A DNA stretch of 64,000 bases from Haladaptatus halobius (GTDB taxonomy: Archaea; Halobacteriota; Halobacteria; Halobacteriales; Haladaptataceae), in NCBI RefSeq assembly GCF_020618475.1, contig NZ_CP085337.1, positions 62,001 through 126,000 of the forward strand, in the 5' to 3' direction. The number at the start of each line of letters is the position of its first letter. Positions within the stretch are counted from its first letter, which is position 1. This document shows positions 36,321-46,744 of this stretch, one piece after another. Under the pieces are notes generated by a model. That model was not told where the DNA came from and did not search any database. It worked only from the letters and a program-made list of their open reading frames with translations. Both the position numbers and the translations under genes were made by a program.

Positions 36321-37243
36321 TAAGCGAAATACAACGCAAAGTCAAAGGGATCAGCGGAAAGAAGTCGCGGGAAGAGTTTTCCTTCCGCCGAGGAATCCTA
36401 TACACCGTACTTGGATTGCTCATAGTGTTCTACTTACTTCCGATCGAAGCAGGATTGATGACCGCGTTCAAATCCGAGAAAGGCGTTATTAACACACTTC
36501 CTTATCTTCCACCGGGTCCCTCAGGATTTACCCTCGAGTCGTGGAAAACAGCCGGTGACGCACTCTTGCGCGGAGCGTGGAACAGTTTGCTGTTCACGAT
36601 TCCGTCGACGATTCTCTGTGCGATCTTCGGCAGTATGGCGGCCTATGGGTTGACACTCGTCAACTGGCGCGGCCAATTAGCAGTATTAATCCTCTTTATC
36701 GCGGGAATCTTCATCCCCTATCAGGCGGTTCTCGTCCCGCTTTCACGATTCTGGTCGATCTACCTCCCACTTGAACAGGTGCTTGCACCAGTGTGGGCTT
36801 TGCCTTTCGTAGAAAGTCATCACTCAGATATAATCGAATTGATCGTTACCCACACTGCATACGGCATTCCGATCTGTACGGTTCTCTTCCGAGCACACTA
36901 TCAGCAGATTTCAAACGAGATGATTGAAGCTGCACGCCTCGATGGAGCAACCCTCACAACAATCTATACGCGTATCATTTTACCGCTCTCCCGTCCGATG
37001 TTTGCTGTTGTTCTCATCTTCCAGTTCACACAGATCTGGAACGAGTTCTTGTTCTCACTGATACTCATTTCCAGTTCTAGTAGTCCGTCTGCTTCAGTGA
37101 CGTTGATACTGGCAGGATTGGGCGAAGCGCTAGAGGGAATCAACTTCCCCCTCCGCATGGCGGGTGCGTTTGTTGCCGCGTTGCCCACGCTACTCATCTA
37201 TATCCTATTCGCAGATGAATTCGCTGAAGGTGTAAGGGCTTGA
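36317..37243 (+). CDS. Sugar ABC transporter permease, MalG type
   Basis: 308 aa; six predicted helices starting about residue 28 (ILYTVLGLLIVFYLLPIEAG). EAA coupling motif MIEAARLDGATLTTIYTRI near 205-225. Forms the transmembrane channel with the MalF-type partner. Last gene of the importer operon; an oligo-T tract at 37258-37263 shortly after the stop may end transcription. Confidence 0.93.
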   Translation: MISEIQRKVKGISGKKSREEFSFRRGILYTVLGLLIVFYLLPIEAGLMTAFKSEKGVINTLPYLPPGPSGFTLESWKTAGDALLRGAWNSLLFTIPSTILCAIFGSMAAYGLTLVNWRGQLAVLILFIAGIFIPYQAVLVPLSRFWSIYLPLEQVLAPVWALPFVESHHSDIIELIVTHTAYGIPICTVLFRAHYQQISNEMIEAARLDGATLTTIYTRIILPLSRPMFAVVLIFQFTQIWNEFLFSLILISSSSSPSASVTLILAGLGEALEGINFPLRMAGAFVAALPTLLIYILFADEFAEGVRA

Positions 37244-37257
37244 ACTAGCGCCGTCTC

Positions 37258-37263
37258 TTTTTT
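37258..37263 (+). terminator. Oligo-T tract after the sugar ABC operon
   Basis: Six T residues 15 nt after the permease stop codon, in the style of archaeal intrinsic termination. No strong stem precedes it. Confidence 0.35.
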
Positions 37264-37378
37264 CACATTCGAGAAATTGAATACTGATCATGTAATGGTT
37301 GAAGTGATGGAGAAATGATTCCGTCGAATTGTAGCCGACGCGGAAACCGGCATCGGACGGAAGGTGATATGCTCGCAA

Positions 37379-39481
37379 TTAGTCGGATGAGAGACGAACG
37401 ACGAAGCCGCCGACTTCAGGGACCCGAACTGAAATGGTTGCGTCAGCCGTGACGGCCCGTTCCTGTGCTTCAAGAGATGACCCACTTTTAGTGTCACTGA
37501 TGATACGGGCGTCGTACCGTCGACCGTCTGGAAGGAACGATAGCGGAACCTTAATGGTTCGGCTATCACCGGCGGTGATACTCCCGACGAACCACTGCTC
37601 CCCGTCGCGGCGGGCCAGCGTTATCTCCTCTGCAGGATAACCGTCGACGAACACAGTCTCGTCCCACGTAGCGGCCACTTCGCTGAGGAACTGATCGGCC
37701 AGCGGATAATTTCGGTAACTTTCCACACTGTCGGCGAAGTGCTGGAGGTTCGACTGATAGACGACCGAGAGGGCAAGTTCGTGACCAAGCGTCGTCTCGG
37801 CGGCGCGGGGTTTGTCCTCATAGCGCGAGGAGAGCGTCACGGGGGTGTAATCCATCGGGCCGACGACGTTCCGCGTGAACGGGAGAGTGAGATTATGACT
37901 CGGCGGCATTTCTTCCCATCCATAGGCTTCAGCGCCGCGCACGGCTTCCGACGTCATCAGGTGTGGCCACGTGCGCCGTCTGCCTTTTGGCACGGTCGAG
38001 CCGTGGAAGTTCACCAGCAGTTCGTGCTTTGCCGTGGATTCGAGAATCTCGTCGTACCACTGCATCCGGTCCTGGCGGTCGGCGTTCATGTAGTCGATCT
38101 TTATGCCGCTTACTCCCCACGACTTCAGCCGCGAGAGGATGACCTCTCGCTTCGTCTCTGTATCAAGATCGTACCACACCATCCACGCAATGATACCGAC
38201 ACCGCGCTCGTTCGCGTACTCAACCAGTTCGGGCATCCACTCGCGGCGCCAACCACGATCGACGAGTGTATACTCCCAGCCTTGCTCCGCGGCGTAGTCG
38301 ACGTACTTTTTCTGGGTTTCGAAATCGCGCGGACTACTGCCGTCGGACCACCACGACCAATTGACGATGCCCGGTTCGATCCACGATGTATCCTCGACCT
38401 CCGAGGGATCGTTGAGCGCGGCTACGAGATTAGATTCTACGACGGTCGGGAGATCGCCGACAATCGCAACCCGCCACGGCGTCGCCAGTGGAAGCGTTGC
38501 GTCGATGACCTGGGGAAGGCCGTACGTGCCAGCGAACCTGAGTTCGAACAGTGTGGAGTTTTCGTCGTGGTCGATCTCCTCGTTGCCAGGTATGATTTCG
38601 TCACGGTCATCCTGATCGTCGGGGCGTGACTTGGAAGCCTCCGTCTCGGTCGCAACGTCAACCGAGAGATGGGATGCACAGTAGTTCCCATCAACGTTCG
38701 CCTCGGTGATGAGCGTGTATGTGTCGTCGGCCACTTCGAACAGGCAGGGGAAGCCGAAGTTGCCACCGGCAGATTCCACGTCCATCTCCTTCCAGAGTGA
38801 CTCATAGTGGTCGCCATATTCGTGAAGCCACGCCGTCGATTCCTTCGGGATCTGGAACCCGCTTACTTCTTTGTCGACGAGCACGTGACCCTCGCCTGGC
38901 AGACGATAGCGGTATGCGATCCCCTCGTTCGACACAACCAATTCGAGATTCATAACGCCGTTCGGTGAGCCGAACGTGAGTGTGCTAATGCGGGCGTGCA
39001 GTGTTTGTGTTCCTGACTCATCACCGCCGACTGTCTCAAAATCTCGGGATATCGTCTTGACGCTCTGGTTTTCTAAAGAGAGACTGGTGACAAATTGCCC
39101 CATATAGGTGGTAATACCCAGAGGAGAGGGATCAAGCACCGTCGTCCCTTCAAAACTCACCGTGAGCGTCGCGATTTGACCAGGTGGCAGGTCGTCATTG
39201 AGTTCACCCGACGGATCCAATGAGACAGTTGCCTCGACATTTCCATTCGGACTCGATACAGTTACTGACCCATCATCTCCGCTTGTAGCCGCCGCGGACT
39301 CAACGACTCCGTCTGTATTAGCTAGACTCGCGACAGGCCCAAACGCAGCCGTACTTTGTAGTACTGATCGGCGAGTAATTGGAAGCCGGCCCTTTTTGCC
39401 CCCAGTGGTATTCTCTCCTTCTCTTTTATCGACACTATCGGTTCTTTCCTCTTTCTCAAGTGGATTGTTACCAGCCATCAT
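37379..39481 (-). CDS. Tat-exported GH97 glycosidase, probable retaining alpha-galactosidase
   Basis: 700 aa, normal for GH97. Tat pair Arg37-Arg38 (ITRRSVLQSTAAFG) after a polar N-terminus. GH97 N-terminal beta-domain, catalytic TIM barrel and C-terminal domain. The barrel has Asp463 in GIKIDYMNADRQ and Glu512 in LMTSEAVRGAE. In the family, retaining alpha-galactosidases use an Asp nucleophile in this strand and a Glu acid/base about 50 residues later, while inverting alpha-glucosidases use other Glu residues; so alpha-galactosidase is favoured. It is divergent from copy C at 39771 and convergent with the sugar importer. Only intact one of three GH97 genes here. Confidence 0.92.
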   Translation of the reverse strand: MMAGNNPLEKEERTDSVDKREGENTTGGKKGRLPITRRSVLQSTAAFGPVASLANTDGVVESAAATSGDDGSVTVSSPNGNVEATVSLDPSGELNDDLPPGQIATLTVSFEGTTVLDPSPLGITTYMGQFVTSLSLENQSVKTISRDFETVGGDESGTQTLHARISTLTFGSPNGVMNLELVVSNEGIAYRYRLPGEGHVLVDKEVSGFQIPKESTAWLHEYGDHYESLWKEMDVESAGGNFGFPCLFEVADDTYTLITEANVDGNYCASHLSVDVATETEASKSRPDDQDDRDEIIPGNEEIDHDENSTLFELRFAGTYGLPQVIDATLPLATPWRVAIVGDLPTVVESNLVAALNDPSEVEDTSWIEPGIVNWSWWSDGSSPRDFETQKKYVDYAAEQGWEYTLVDRGWRREWMPELVEYANERGVGIIAWMVWYDLDTETKREVILSRLKSWGVSGIKIDYMNADRQDRMQWYDEILESTAKHELLVNFHGSTVPKGRRRTWPHLMTSEAVRGAEAYGWEEMPPSHNLTLPFTRNVVGPMDYTPVTLSSRYEDKPRAAETTLGHELALSVVYQSNLQHFADSVESYRNYPLADQFLSEVAATWDETVFVDGYPAEEITLARRDGEQWFVGSITAGDSRTIKVPLSFLPDGRRYDARIISDTKSGSSLEAQERAVTADATISVRVPEVGGFVVRLSSD

Positions 39482-39503
39482 AACATCGGTTCATCTCGAA
39501 CTA

Positions 39504-39512
39504 CTTTATACT
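39504..39512 (-). promoter_or_regulatory. TATA-like box for the GH97 gene at 37379
   Basis: Minus strand AGTATAAAG about 27 nt before the ATG at 39481. Confidence 0.5.
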
Positions 39513-39770
39513 AATTACTGTCTGACTATATATGAAGATATCCGTTATAATAGAGTCATTATCTACTTAAACAACACCAGTGATAAGGGTTTCAAATTCG
39601 TCTAAAACATTATCGAACCGATAAGCGGAAATGACGCGAATGCTGATTTAACTTCCGCTGTTTCAGGACGTGATGGCTGTACTGTCGACTAGTAGAAACT
39701 AATTGGTGCATTTGTAAAAATTCTTTACTTCCCGACAGATATTAATTTCCTCTATACAACACTAGGATCG

Positions 39771-41778
39771 ATGTTAGAGGATAAAAACGATAGTAAAAAT
39801 ATCAAGAAAAATTAGAGGAAGAAGGAGTAGGTCTTACGAGACGGTCACTGCTTCAAGGAGCAGCCGCAACAGTTCCAGCAACGGGATTGCTCGCCACCGA
39901 AGCGCGAACAGCAGCAGCCGATCCTTCGGCAAGATCCGGTGCATGGACGATAAAGAGCCCCGATGGGTCAGTAACGGCAACAGTCACACACTCGTCTTCG
40001 AACGGCGCGTTATCACTCACTGTTGGGCGCGATGATGAAACGTTCTTGGAGCCCTCACCGCTTGGCATCGCCACCTTCGAGGAAGATCTGACGACGGGAC
40101 TCAGCTTTAAAGGTCGCAAAAACAAAAAAATAACCGAACGATATGATACCCACGGTGGCGACCGAACGAAGCACACGTACCAGGCACGCGAGGCGACGTT
40201 CTCATTCGTCACTGCAAATGGAACACCACTTGACCTGCAGGTACAAGCTTCGAACGACGGTGTCGCCTATCGCTACCGCCTCCCGGGTGACGGCGACGTG
40301 GTCGTCACCGACGAGGCGAGTACTTTCCGCGTCCCCGAGGACTCTATGGGATGGCTCCTCTCATACGACAAGCGGTACGAGGACTCCTATGAGGAGATTT
40401 GGACGGAAACGTCTGCCGAAGCAGCGACGGGTGCTTACGGTTTCCCCTCCCTGTTCGAAGTCGATGACGGTTCGTGGTTGTTCGTCACGGAAGCCAGTGT
40501 GGACGGCCGCTACTCGGTGTCCCACGTGGAAGTCGACGACGCGAACAACGAGGGAAGCGACGAGGCGACCGACGACAACGAAGACACTGACTACGACGAC
40601 GATCCATACCTGTTCGAATTAGAGTCGCGACCACGTACGGCCTTCCGGAGTATGTCAGCACCGAGCGACCACTCGCCACGCCGTGGCGGGTAGCACTCGT
40701 CGGCGACCTCAAGACGATCGTGGAGTCAGATGCCGTGGCGGCGCTCAACGATTCCTCTAAGATCGAGGATAAGTCTTGGATTAGACCTGGGCGATCGGCA
40801 TGGTCATGGTGGTCCGATAGCGGTAGTCCGCAGAGCTACGAAATTCAGAAAAAGTACGTCGACTACGCGGCTAAACTTGGTTGGGAATATTCGCTGGTAG
40901 ATCGCGGTTGGGACGAGGAATGGTTACCAGACATCGTTGAGTACGCCGCTGACCGGGATGTGGGGATCATCGTCTGGCTCCCATGGTACTACATGAACGC
41001 CGAGGCCGAGCGCGAGGCGGTACTAGATCGGATGGCCGAATGGGGCGTCGCCGGTGTCAAAGTAGATTACATGAACTCCGATCTCCAGACGGTAATGGAG
41101 TGGTACGATGATGCATTAGCAGCAACGGCCGAGCGCGAACTCATGATTAACTTCCACGGCTCGACCGTGCCAAAAGGCAGACGGCGCACGTGGCCACACC
41201 TGATGACGTCGGAAGCCGTTCACGGTGCCGAACAGTACAAATTCGGCGAAGTGACGCCGACGCACAACGTCATCCTGCCGTTCACTCGAAACGTCGTCGG
41301 CCCGATGGATTACACCCCCGTGACGTTCTCCGCGACCGACAAGCCCCCTGAGACGACGCTCGGTCACGAGCTTGCCCTCTCGGTCGTCTATCAGTCGGAC
41401 TGGCAACACTTCGCGGACAGCGTCGAGACGTATCGGTCGTACCCGCTGGCCGAGCGAGTTCTCTCGTCGGTGTCGGCGGCGTGGGATGAATCGCATTTAC
41501 TCGGCGGCCGACCGGGCGAGGAGGCGACGTTCGCCCGTCGTACGGGTCGCGAGTGGTTCGTGGGTAGCATCATTGCCGGTGAAGGTCGAACGGTTGAAGT
41601 ACCGCTCTCATTCTTGAACGATCGTCGGCGTTACGACGCCGAAATAACTAGCGATGGCTCCGACAGCAAATCCAGCTTGGAACTCAATCGGACAACAGTT
41701 TCGGCCAATGGTACGCTCTCTGTTTCGGTGCCTGAAAATGGCGGATTCGTCGTTCGCTTCGTTCCTCACAGTACCTGA
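39771..41778 (+). pseudogene. GH97 glycosidase (copy C), near-complete but with two one-base deletions
   Basis: ATG 39771 opens MLEDKNDSKNIKK and meets a stop; adding one A to the A-run 39807-39811 joins it to LEEEGVGLTRRSLLQGAA, a clear Tat signal. The frame then runs through the GH97 N-terminal domain to about 40620, where one base is missing again (paralogue reads LFELRFAGTYGLP; here the frame changes between LFEL and RVATTYGLPEY), and continues to 41778. Repaired length is 669 aa. Catalytic Asp (VKVDYMNSD) and Glu (LMTSEAVHG) are kept. Closely related to the intact copy at 37379, facing away from it across 290 AT-rich bases. Confidence 0.88.
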
Positions 41779-42414
41779 ACAAATTGCCCATCTCGGAATA
41801 ATCATATTTTTGTAATTCATTTGCCGCATTTGGTGGTGATTCGTTATCAAGTGCTTGCACTCCAGTCGACGAACACCGCGGCGTGCTCCCGTATTCGTCC
41901 ATGTCAGCGATATCACTGTCCTAAATTCAATATTCAATACATTTTCGGCTGAATCCGCCTCAGTCGGAAATCCCCACGAGGTTAGTCGGCTAGCCTGTCC
42001 CCGCATCCCTCTTGGGCCGAGACAGTCGACCGCGAAAATCACGAGGACGACGAGAATGCGGTTTGGGTCGATAGATATGCGCACTATACTTAGCACACCG
42101 TTCAGGGAACCATACGATTCGTGGTACGGATGACTCCCTCGCAGGATTCAGCTTCAGTTCGGAGTTCGCCAGTTTCCCCGATAACACGAGCCACGGATGA
42201 TTTCCCGGCCTTCGAGTTTTTGTCCTGGATCACAATACGTGTCCCGTTACGCTCCTATCTTCAGCCATCTCCGTATCGGTGGTGCCACGGGCGTCGACCT
42301 GTTAGTCGACTACGACGGCATACACGTCCGCTAGAAATCCAGTCGATATGAAACTTAGGATTAATAAACTTTCGTGAGAGAAATACTTTATAGTGCTACT
42401 AGTATACAGATAGC
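41779..42414. other. Intergenic region, 636 bp
   Basis: Short coding-like scraps occur on the plus strand at about 42119-42200 and 42200-42335, each ending in stops without starts, possibly decayed gene pieces; no family recognised. The NhaC promoter is at the right end. Confidence 0.4.
42387..42393 (+). promoter_or_regulatory. TATA-like box for nhaC
   Basis: TTTATAG about 25 nt before the ATG at 42415. Confidence 0.5.
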
Positions 42415-44019
42415 ATGGCATCAGACTTCGGAATACTATCGCTCGTTCCGCCGCTTTTGGCTATCGTACTAGCAATCGTGACGCGCCGGGCGCTGTTGTC
42501 GCTATTTCTCGGTGTCTGGGTCGGCGGCATCATTTATTCCGAGAGCGTCGGCGTCGCGCAGACATTCGATTGGATCATCGCCTCCATCGGCAAGAGTACA
42601 TTCAACGCTAAAATCCTCGTCTTCACGCTTCTGCTAGGGGCCGGGATTGCGCTCATCTGGCGGTTAGGCGGTGCGCTCGCGATTACACGGTTCGCTACCG
42701 GACGGATTGACTCTCACCGGAAAATCGGGGCTGCAGCGTGGCTGCTCGGTATCATTTGGAACTTCGACGATTACGCCAATAACGCGATCGTCGGGAGTTC
42801 GATGAAAGACCTCGCTGACAATATGAATATGTCGCGCGAGAAGTTAGCGTACATTCTCGACTCGACTGCCGCGCCCGTGGCAACTATGGGTATTTCGAGT
42901 TGGGTTGCGTTCGAGATCGGGTTGATTGCAAATCAGTATAAGAAACTCGGCATCGTCGGAGAAACCCCATCTGCGGCCGCGACATTCCTCCGGAGCATCC
43001 CGTTCAACATGTACTCATTACTCGCGGTGGCCATGGTTGGTGTCATCGTTCTCACTCAGCGGGACTTCGGCGAAATGCTCGAAGCTGAAAATCGCGCCCA
43101 ACGGACGGGAAACGTCATTCGTGAGAATGCGCGTCCGCTGCAGAACATCAAAGAGGACTTAGGAGAACCCGTACTCGATGATGCACCCCTCCGGATGTTT
43201 ATCGCGCCCGTGTTTGCGCTCGTCGTCGTTGTTATCGGCGGGGCGGTGATGATGGGGTACGCCCCAGGTCGAACGACGGTGGAAATGATAAACAATACTA
43301 ACATCGCAACCGCACTCGTCTGGGGGTCGTTTGCCATGGTCGCGACGGCCATTGTATTGGCACTCATCGAGGATGCCATGACGCTTGACGAGACGATGGA
43401 TACCGTTATCGACGGATTCGGAACCATGCTCACGGCTGTCAGTATCCTCGTGCTAGCGTGGTCGATCGGCTCCGTTGCGACTGCCCTCGGCACCGGCACG
43501 TACGTCACTTCGTATGCGACGGGCGTCGTCTCGCCGATGGTACTACCCATCATCATCTTCCTCACATCCGCGTTCATTTCCTTTGCCATCGGTACGTCTT
43601 GGGGGACGATGTCGATCATGACCCCGATCGTGATACCGCTAGCGTGGAACATCGGTAGCAGTTCGCCGCAGTTCGTCTCGGTCGCCATCGGAGCGATGTT
43701 CAGTGGCGCGATTTTCGGCGATAACTGTTCTCCCATCTCCGATACGACCGTCCTCGCCTCGACGTTCGCGGGCTCGGATCACATCGACCACGTCCGTACC
43801 CAGATGTACTACGCCTTCACTGTCCTGCTGGCGACAGCGGTCATGTTTCTGCTCTACGGCGTCACGAACCTCAGCCCGCTCCTGTTACTTCCAGCTGGCG
43901 TTGTGACGCTCGTCGTTCTGGTGTATGCGTTTTCGGAGTGGGATGCCCATCGCAAGGATCTCTCGGCAAAACCAGCCTCGAACCAGATGTCGACGTCAAA
44001 TCTAACCAGCGACGACTAA
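42415..44019 (+). CDS. nhaC: NhaC-family Na+/H+ antiporter
   Basis: 534 aa, about 11-12 hydrophobic segments. Exchanges sodium and protons (some relatives exchange organic anions) at the cytoplasmic membrane. Family blocks: LSLFLGVWVGG near the start, IIWNFDDYANNAIVGSSMKDL with conserved Asp-Asp and Asn, DSTAAPVATMGISSW, SFAIGTSWGTMSIMTPI, and FGDNCSPISDTTVLAS. Stands alone with its own TATA box. Salt homeostasis is a normal role in a halophile; a link to the sugar genes is not indicated. Confidence 0.9.
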   Translation: MASDFGILSLVPPLLAIVLAIVTRRALLSLFLGVWVGGIIYSESVGVAQTFDWIIASIGKSTFNAKILVFTLLLGAGIALIWRLGGALAITRFATGRIDSHRKIGAAAWLLGIIWNFDDYANNAIVGSSMKDLADNMNMSREKLAYILDSTAAPVATMGISSWVAFEIGLIANQYKKLGIVGETPSAAATFLRSIPFNMYSLLAVAMVGVIVLTQRDFGEMLEAENRAQRTGNVIRENARPLQNIKEDLGEPVLDDAPLRMFIAPVFALVVVVIGGAVMMGYAPGRTTVEMINNTNIATALVWGSFAMVATAIVLALIEDAMTLDETMDTVIDGFGTMLTAVSILVLAWSIGSVATALGTGTYVTSYATGVVSPMVLPIIIFLTSAFISFAIGTSWGTMSIMTPIVIPLAWNIGSSSPQFVSVAIGAMFSGAIFGDNCSPISDTTVLASTFAGSDHIDHVRTQMYYAFTVLLATAVMFLLYGVTNLSPLLLLPAGVVTLVVLVYAFSEWDAHRKDLSAKPASNQMSTSNLTSDD

Positions 44020-44148
44020 CGTTCCAACAGGTTGGGTTGTTCACCTCTATTTCGAACGCATCCCCACGTCCAGTTGGCAGGGTCAGCTCTCACACGCGGT
44101 GAATCGAGCGGTGAGACACTCGATCTTCAGTCGGGTGGCGCTGATGGG

Positions 44149-44568
44149 TTACGCATCGATGATCTCGACGAGGTTGCCCTCTGGGTCACGGAGGAATACG
44201 ATTCGTGACCCGCTCTCGGTCGTCTGCGGCTCACTCAGCGTCTCGACGTCTGTAGGTAGCGTCTCGTAAAAGGTATCGATGTCATCGGTTTCCAAGCCGA
44301 GGTGCGTCGCCCCGGGTTGGTTAATAGCACTCGCTGTCCGATCCGTTCCTTCGGGATCGTACTCGACGAGTTCGACCCGCGCACCATCGGCGTCTAAGTG
44401 TGCGAATCTCCCAGTTGCCCCTTCGACACCGACGGCTTTCGAGAACGACGATCCGCCGACAGTAAACCGATCGAGGACAGTAAGACCGAGAACGTCTCGA
44501 TAGAACTCGACAGCGCGGTCGAGTTCCGTCACAGTCACGCCGAAGTGGTGTGCACGTTGGCATCCCAT
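44149..44568 (-). CDS. VOC-family (glyoxalase/bleomycin-resistance fold) protein
   Basis: 139 aa, one VOC unit: AHHFGVTVTELDRAVEFYRDVLGLTVLDR opening module, then FAHLDADGARVELVEYDPEG, THLGLETDDIDTFYETL, and the closing FLRDPEGNLVEIIDA. His8 and Glu near the ends of each half fit the metal ligands of glyoxalases or extradiol-type members. The substrate cannot be assigned. Single gene, convergent with nhaC. Confidence 0.88.
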   Translation of the reverse strand: MGCQRAHHFGVTVTELDRAVEFYRDVLGLTVLDRFTVGGSSFSKAVGVEGATGRFAHLDADGARVELVEYDPEGTDRTASAINQPGATHLGLETDDIDTFYETLPTDVETLSEPQTTESGSRIVFLRDPEGNLVEIIDA

Positions 44569-44674
44569 GTGGTGACGTCATGGGGGCAGGCAGAAAATCG
44601 CTTCGAGTCGATGGTGGACAGACAAGCGACGCAGTACAACGATTTGGAAACTGCTTTGATGATCGATCAGTACG

Positions 44675-45076
44675 TCAGCGGTGGAGTATTCGACGAAGGC
44701 GTTCGAGCAGGCCGCTGGTCGTCGGAAGCACGCGGGCGATTTCATCGATCTCTGCGTCGGTGAACTGCGGATTATGGCGTGCTTCCCGCAACCACTGTTT
44801 CCACTCGGTGCTCGTCAGGGTGCCTCGCGAGTCGGCTTCCCACTGGTCGACGAGTGCTTCTCGGTCGGAAAAGGGAATGTCCATCCCGCTGTTTCCCCAG
44901 TACAGCGGCGAAAGTTCGAACTCGTACCTGTCGTCGTCTACGAACCGAATACGATACGGATACCCGTTGTATAGGATGATGTCGTCCTCGGTTACGGTTT
45001 CTCCATTAGGGAGCGTGAGCGTCCGTGTCATCTCGTTCGATGCAACTCCGTGCGGAGCGCTTGTCAGCGTTTTCAT
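44675..45076 (-). CDS. Uncharacterised small protein
   Basis: 133 aa, or 118 aa if it starts at the Met at 45031 (MTRTLTLPNGETVTEDD), which looks like the more natural N-terminus. An N-terminal beta region (LPNGETV, GYPYRIRFVDDDRYEFELSPLYW) is followed by helices (DREALVDQWEADS, TDAEIDEIARVLP) and a basic tail. No recognised family, signal peptide or membrane segment. Coding-like acidic composition supports it as a real gene. Confidence 0.65.
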   Translation of the reverse strand: MKTLTSAPHGVASNEMTRTLTLPNGETVTEDDIILYNGYPYRIRFVDDDRYEFELSPLYWGNSGMDIPFSDREALVDQWEADSRGTLTSTEWKQWLREARHNPQFTDAEIDEIARVLPTTSGLLERLRRILHR

Positions 45077-45195
45077 GATGCTGTGTTTTCACGCTCAGAT
45101 GATGTCAAGCAGTGAAATTGATCGGCGAGCACGCTCACGGTCGCCGCCTCCCAGCGCCTCACTACAGTGACCCATCGACTAACCGCAGTTGCGTT

Positions 45196-45549
45196 CTAGT
45201 GAGCATCAAGTGGTTCGTAGATAAGGATGTGATCAGTACTGCGGACGACGACGAGATACGTCTCGATCGCAAATCGAACTTCGACGTTACTCCTCTTGTT
45301 CGAACTTTCCGAGATGATATCATTGAGCGCGTCCGGATCGACGTGCTCGTACAACTCGAGCGAGGCCTGGCCATCGGCTGGCTCGGTGACGTCAACTACA
45401 GCCTCAACTACAGCCAGTGCTGGCGGATAATCTGGCTCGATCGAATACGAGGCCGTCAATGTGTACTGTGTCGGTAGACTCGGCCCAGTGCACTCCGTGT
45501 CGGTACTGAACCAGTTGGTCGTTTCGGTGGCCATCGGTTCACTCTGCAT
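45196..45549 (-). CDS. HalOD1 (halobacterial output domain 1) protein
   Basis: 117 aa. The centre matches the HalOD1 pattern found only in haloarchaea: ALAVVEAVVDVTEPADGQASLELYEHVDPDALNDII, then a strand-turn-strand ending (VEVRFAIETYLVVVRSTDHILIYE). The domain often ends response-regulator-like proteins and its target is unknown; here it stands alone. An internal Met (residue 6) is an alternative start. Lies in a run of small minus-strand genes (44675, 45196, 45639). Confidence 0.8.
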   Translation of the reverse strand: MQSEPMATETTNWFSTDTECTGPSLPTQYTLTASYSIEPDYPPALAVVEAVVDVTEPADGQASLELYEHVDPDALNDIISESSNKRSNVEVRFAIETYLVVVRSTDHILIYEPLDAH

Positions 45550-45638
45550 GGTTTCAGTTCTATCTCCATATAGTTGAGTAACAGGGGCTTACGACAGAAT
45601 TCGTCGCCTGTACTTACTGCTGGATTTTCGATAGTCAC

Positions 45639-46049
45639 CTACTCGTAGTACGGTCGTCGCTTGACGACCTCAGCGAAGGCGACGGTCTCCGCAACACTGG
45701 TGATTTCGATGGTTACGCGGTCGTATTTCTCCGTGTCGGGAACGATGATTACGTAGCCGCGTTCGACACGGGCGATGCCGTCGCCCTGCTCGCCGATACC
45801 TTCGATTTCGACGCTCCGACGGTCTCCCTTTGCGACAGGTGGATCGGATCGGTCTTTGGTTTGTTCTGTTTCCGGCTCTGAATCGTCTCTCGCCGTAAAT
45901 TCGGAACCAAGCAATGCCACGCGATACGCTCCATCACGCTCCACAGCACCGTCCGATATCTCCCGTTTAGGGACTGTGATACGGTAGGATCCGTCCTGTT
46001 CTTCGACCCCGGCGCTAAATAGACAGAGTAACTCGTCAGCGATTTCCAT
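45639..46049 (-). CDS. TRAM-domain protein, haloarchaeal type
   Basis: 136 aa. C-terminal TRAM domain (about 75-135): VEIEGIGEQGDGIARVERGYVIIVP then VTIEITSVAETVAFAEVV, a beta-barrel that binds RNA in tRNA-modifying and related enzymes. The N-terminal half (residues 1-45, LLCLFSAGVEEQDGSYRITVPKREI) is a small strand-rich segment seen in other haloarchaeal TRAM proteins. Probably an RNA-binding chaperone-like protein, but no target is known. First of three small minus-strand genes. Confidence 0.82.
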   Translation of the reverse strand: MEIADELLCLFSAGVEEQDGSYRITVPKREISDGAVERDGAYRVALLGSEFTARDDSEPETEQTKDRSDPPVAKGDRRSVEIEGIGEQGDGIARVERGYVIIVPDTEKYDRVTIEITSVAETVAFAEVVKRRPYYE

Positions 46050-46189
46050 TTGTCTAGCTCCAGTCTCATCAGATGGGCCGTATGCTTGTGTCTACCGATT
46101 TTCCGGCGGATTATCGGCGGTCTTTCTCGTCACTCACTCCACTGCTCGGGCGCTTCCGCGATACCCCAGCGTTACGAATGTCGATACGA

Positions 46190-46615
46190 TCACTTTTCTC
46201 ACGTTCGTCGTCTTTTACGACGCAGTATCCGAAATGCGTGATTTCGGGAGATTCGGCGATTCGCGTTTTTTCCGGTTCGATGTCCCCTATGCCGATGTGA
46301 TCGAATAATTGGATTCCATCGCCGAACAGGACGGGAGAAGGATGGATTTAGAGTTCGTCAACGAGCCTGGCTTCGATGAATTGCTGGATGACGTTCGCGC
46401 CGCCCGCGACTCTGACGTCCCCGGTCAACACACCCTCGAATCGGCCACTCCAAGAGCGAGATAATAGCTTCGAAAAAGTGGAAACCTCGTCGGAGAACCC
46501 AATAGTCAAAGTCGGAGTTCCGACTCTCGATAGAGTCGACCGTGAGCGCTGCATCAAAACCTCTCTGGAACCGTGAGTGGTTCCCCGTGATCGTCCTGAT
46601 GTGAATACAGTCGAT
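46190..46615 (-). pseudogene. Dihydrofolate-reductase-like (RibD C-terminal domain) gene relic
   Basis: Minus-strand pieces align with the end of haloarchaeal DHFR-fold proteins: HGEPLTVPER near 46590, a scrambled middle, then DVRVAGGANVIQQFIEARLVDEL, an in-frame TAA at 46348-46350, and on in the same frame IHPSPVLFGDGIQLFDH and ITHFGYCVVKDDE. The N-terminal half is lost. It abuts the IS630-type relic at 46745, so insertion or recombination may have destroyed it. Confidence 0.7.
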
Positions 46616-46744
46616 GGTCGGAAGACCCCATCCATCGGTATTTTCTCGTCGATTCATACGTGTCTTGTGGCCTCTCCATTCGATATTCACGTTTACTATC
46701 TGCATATTGATAAAGTCGACATCTGTCTCTCCGCTCGACTGGTG

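Noticed and set aside
41779..42414. Possible small genes between the broken GH97 and nhaC
   Set aside because: Short protein-like scraps lack starts and are separated by stops; no family could be named.
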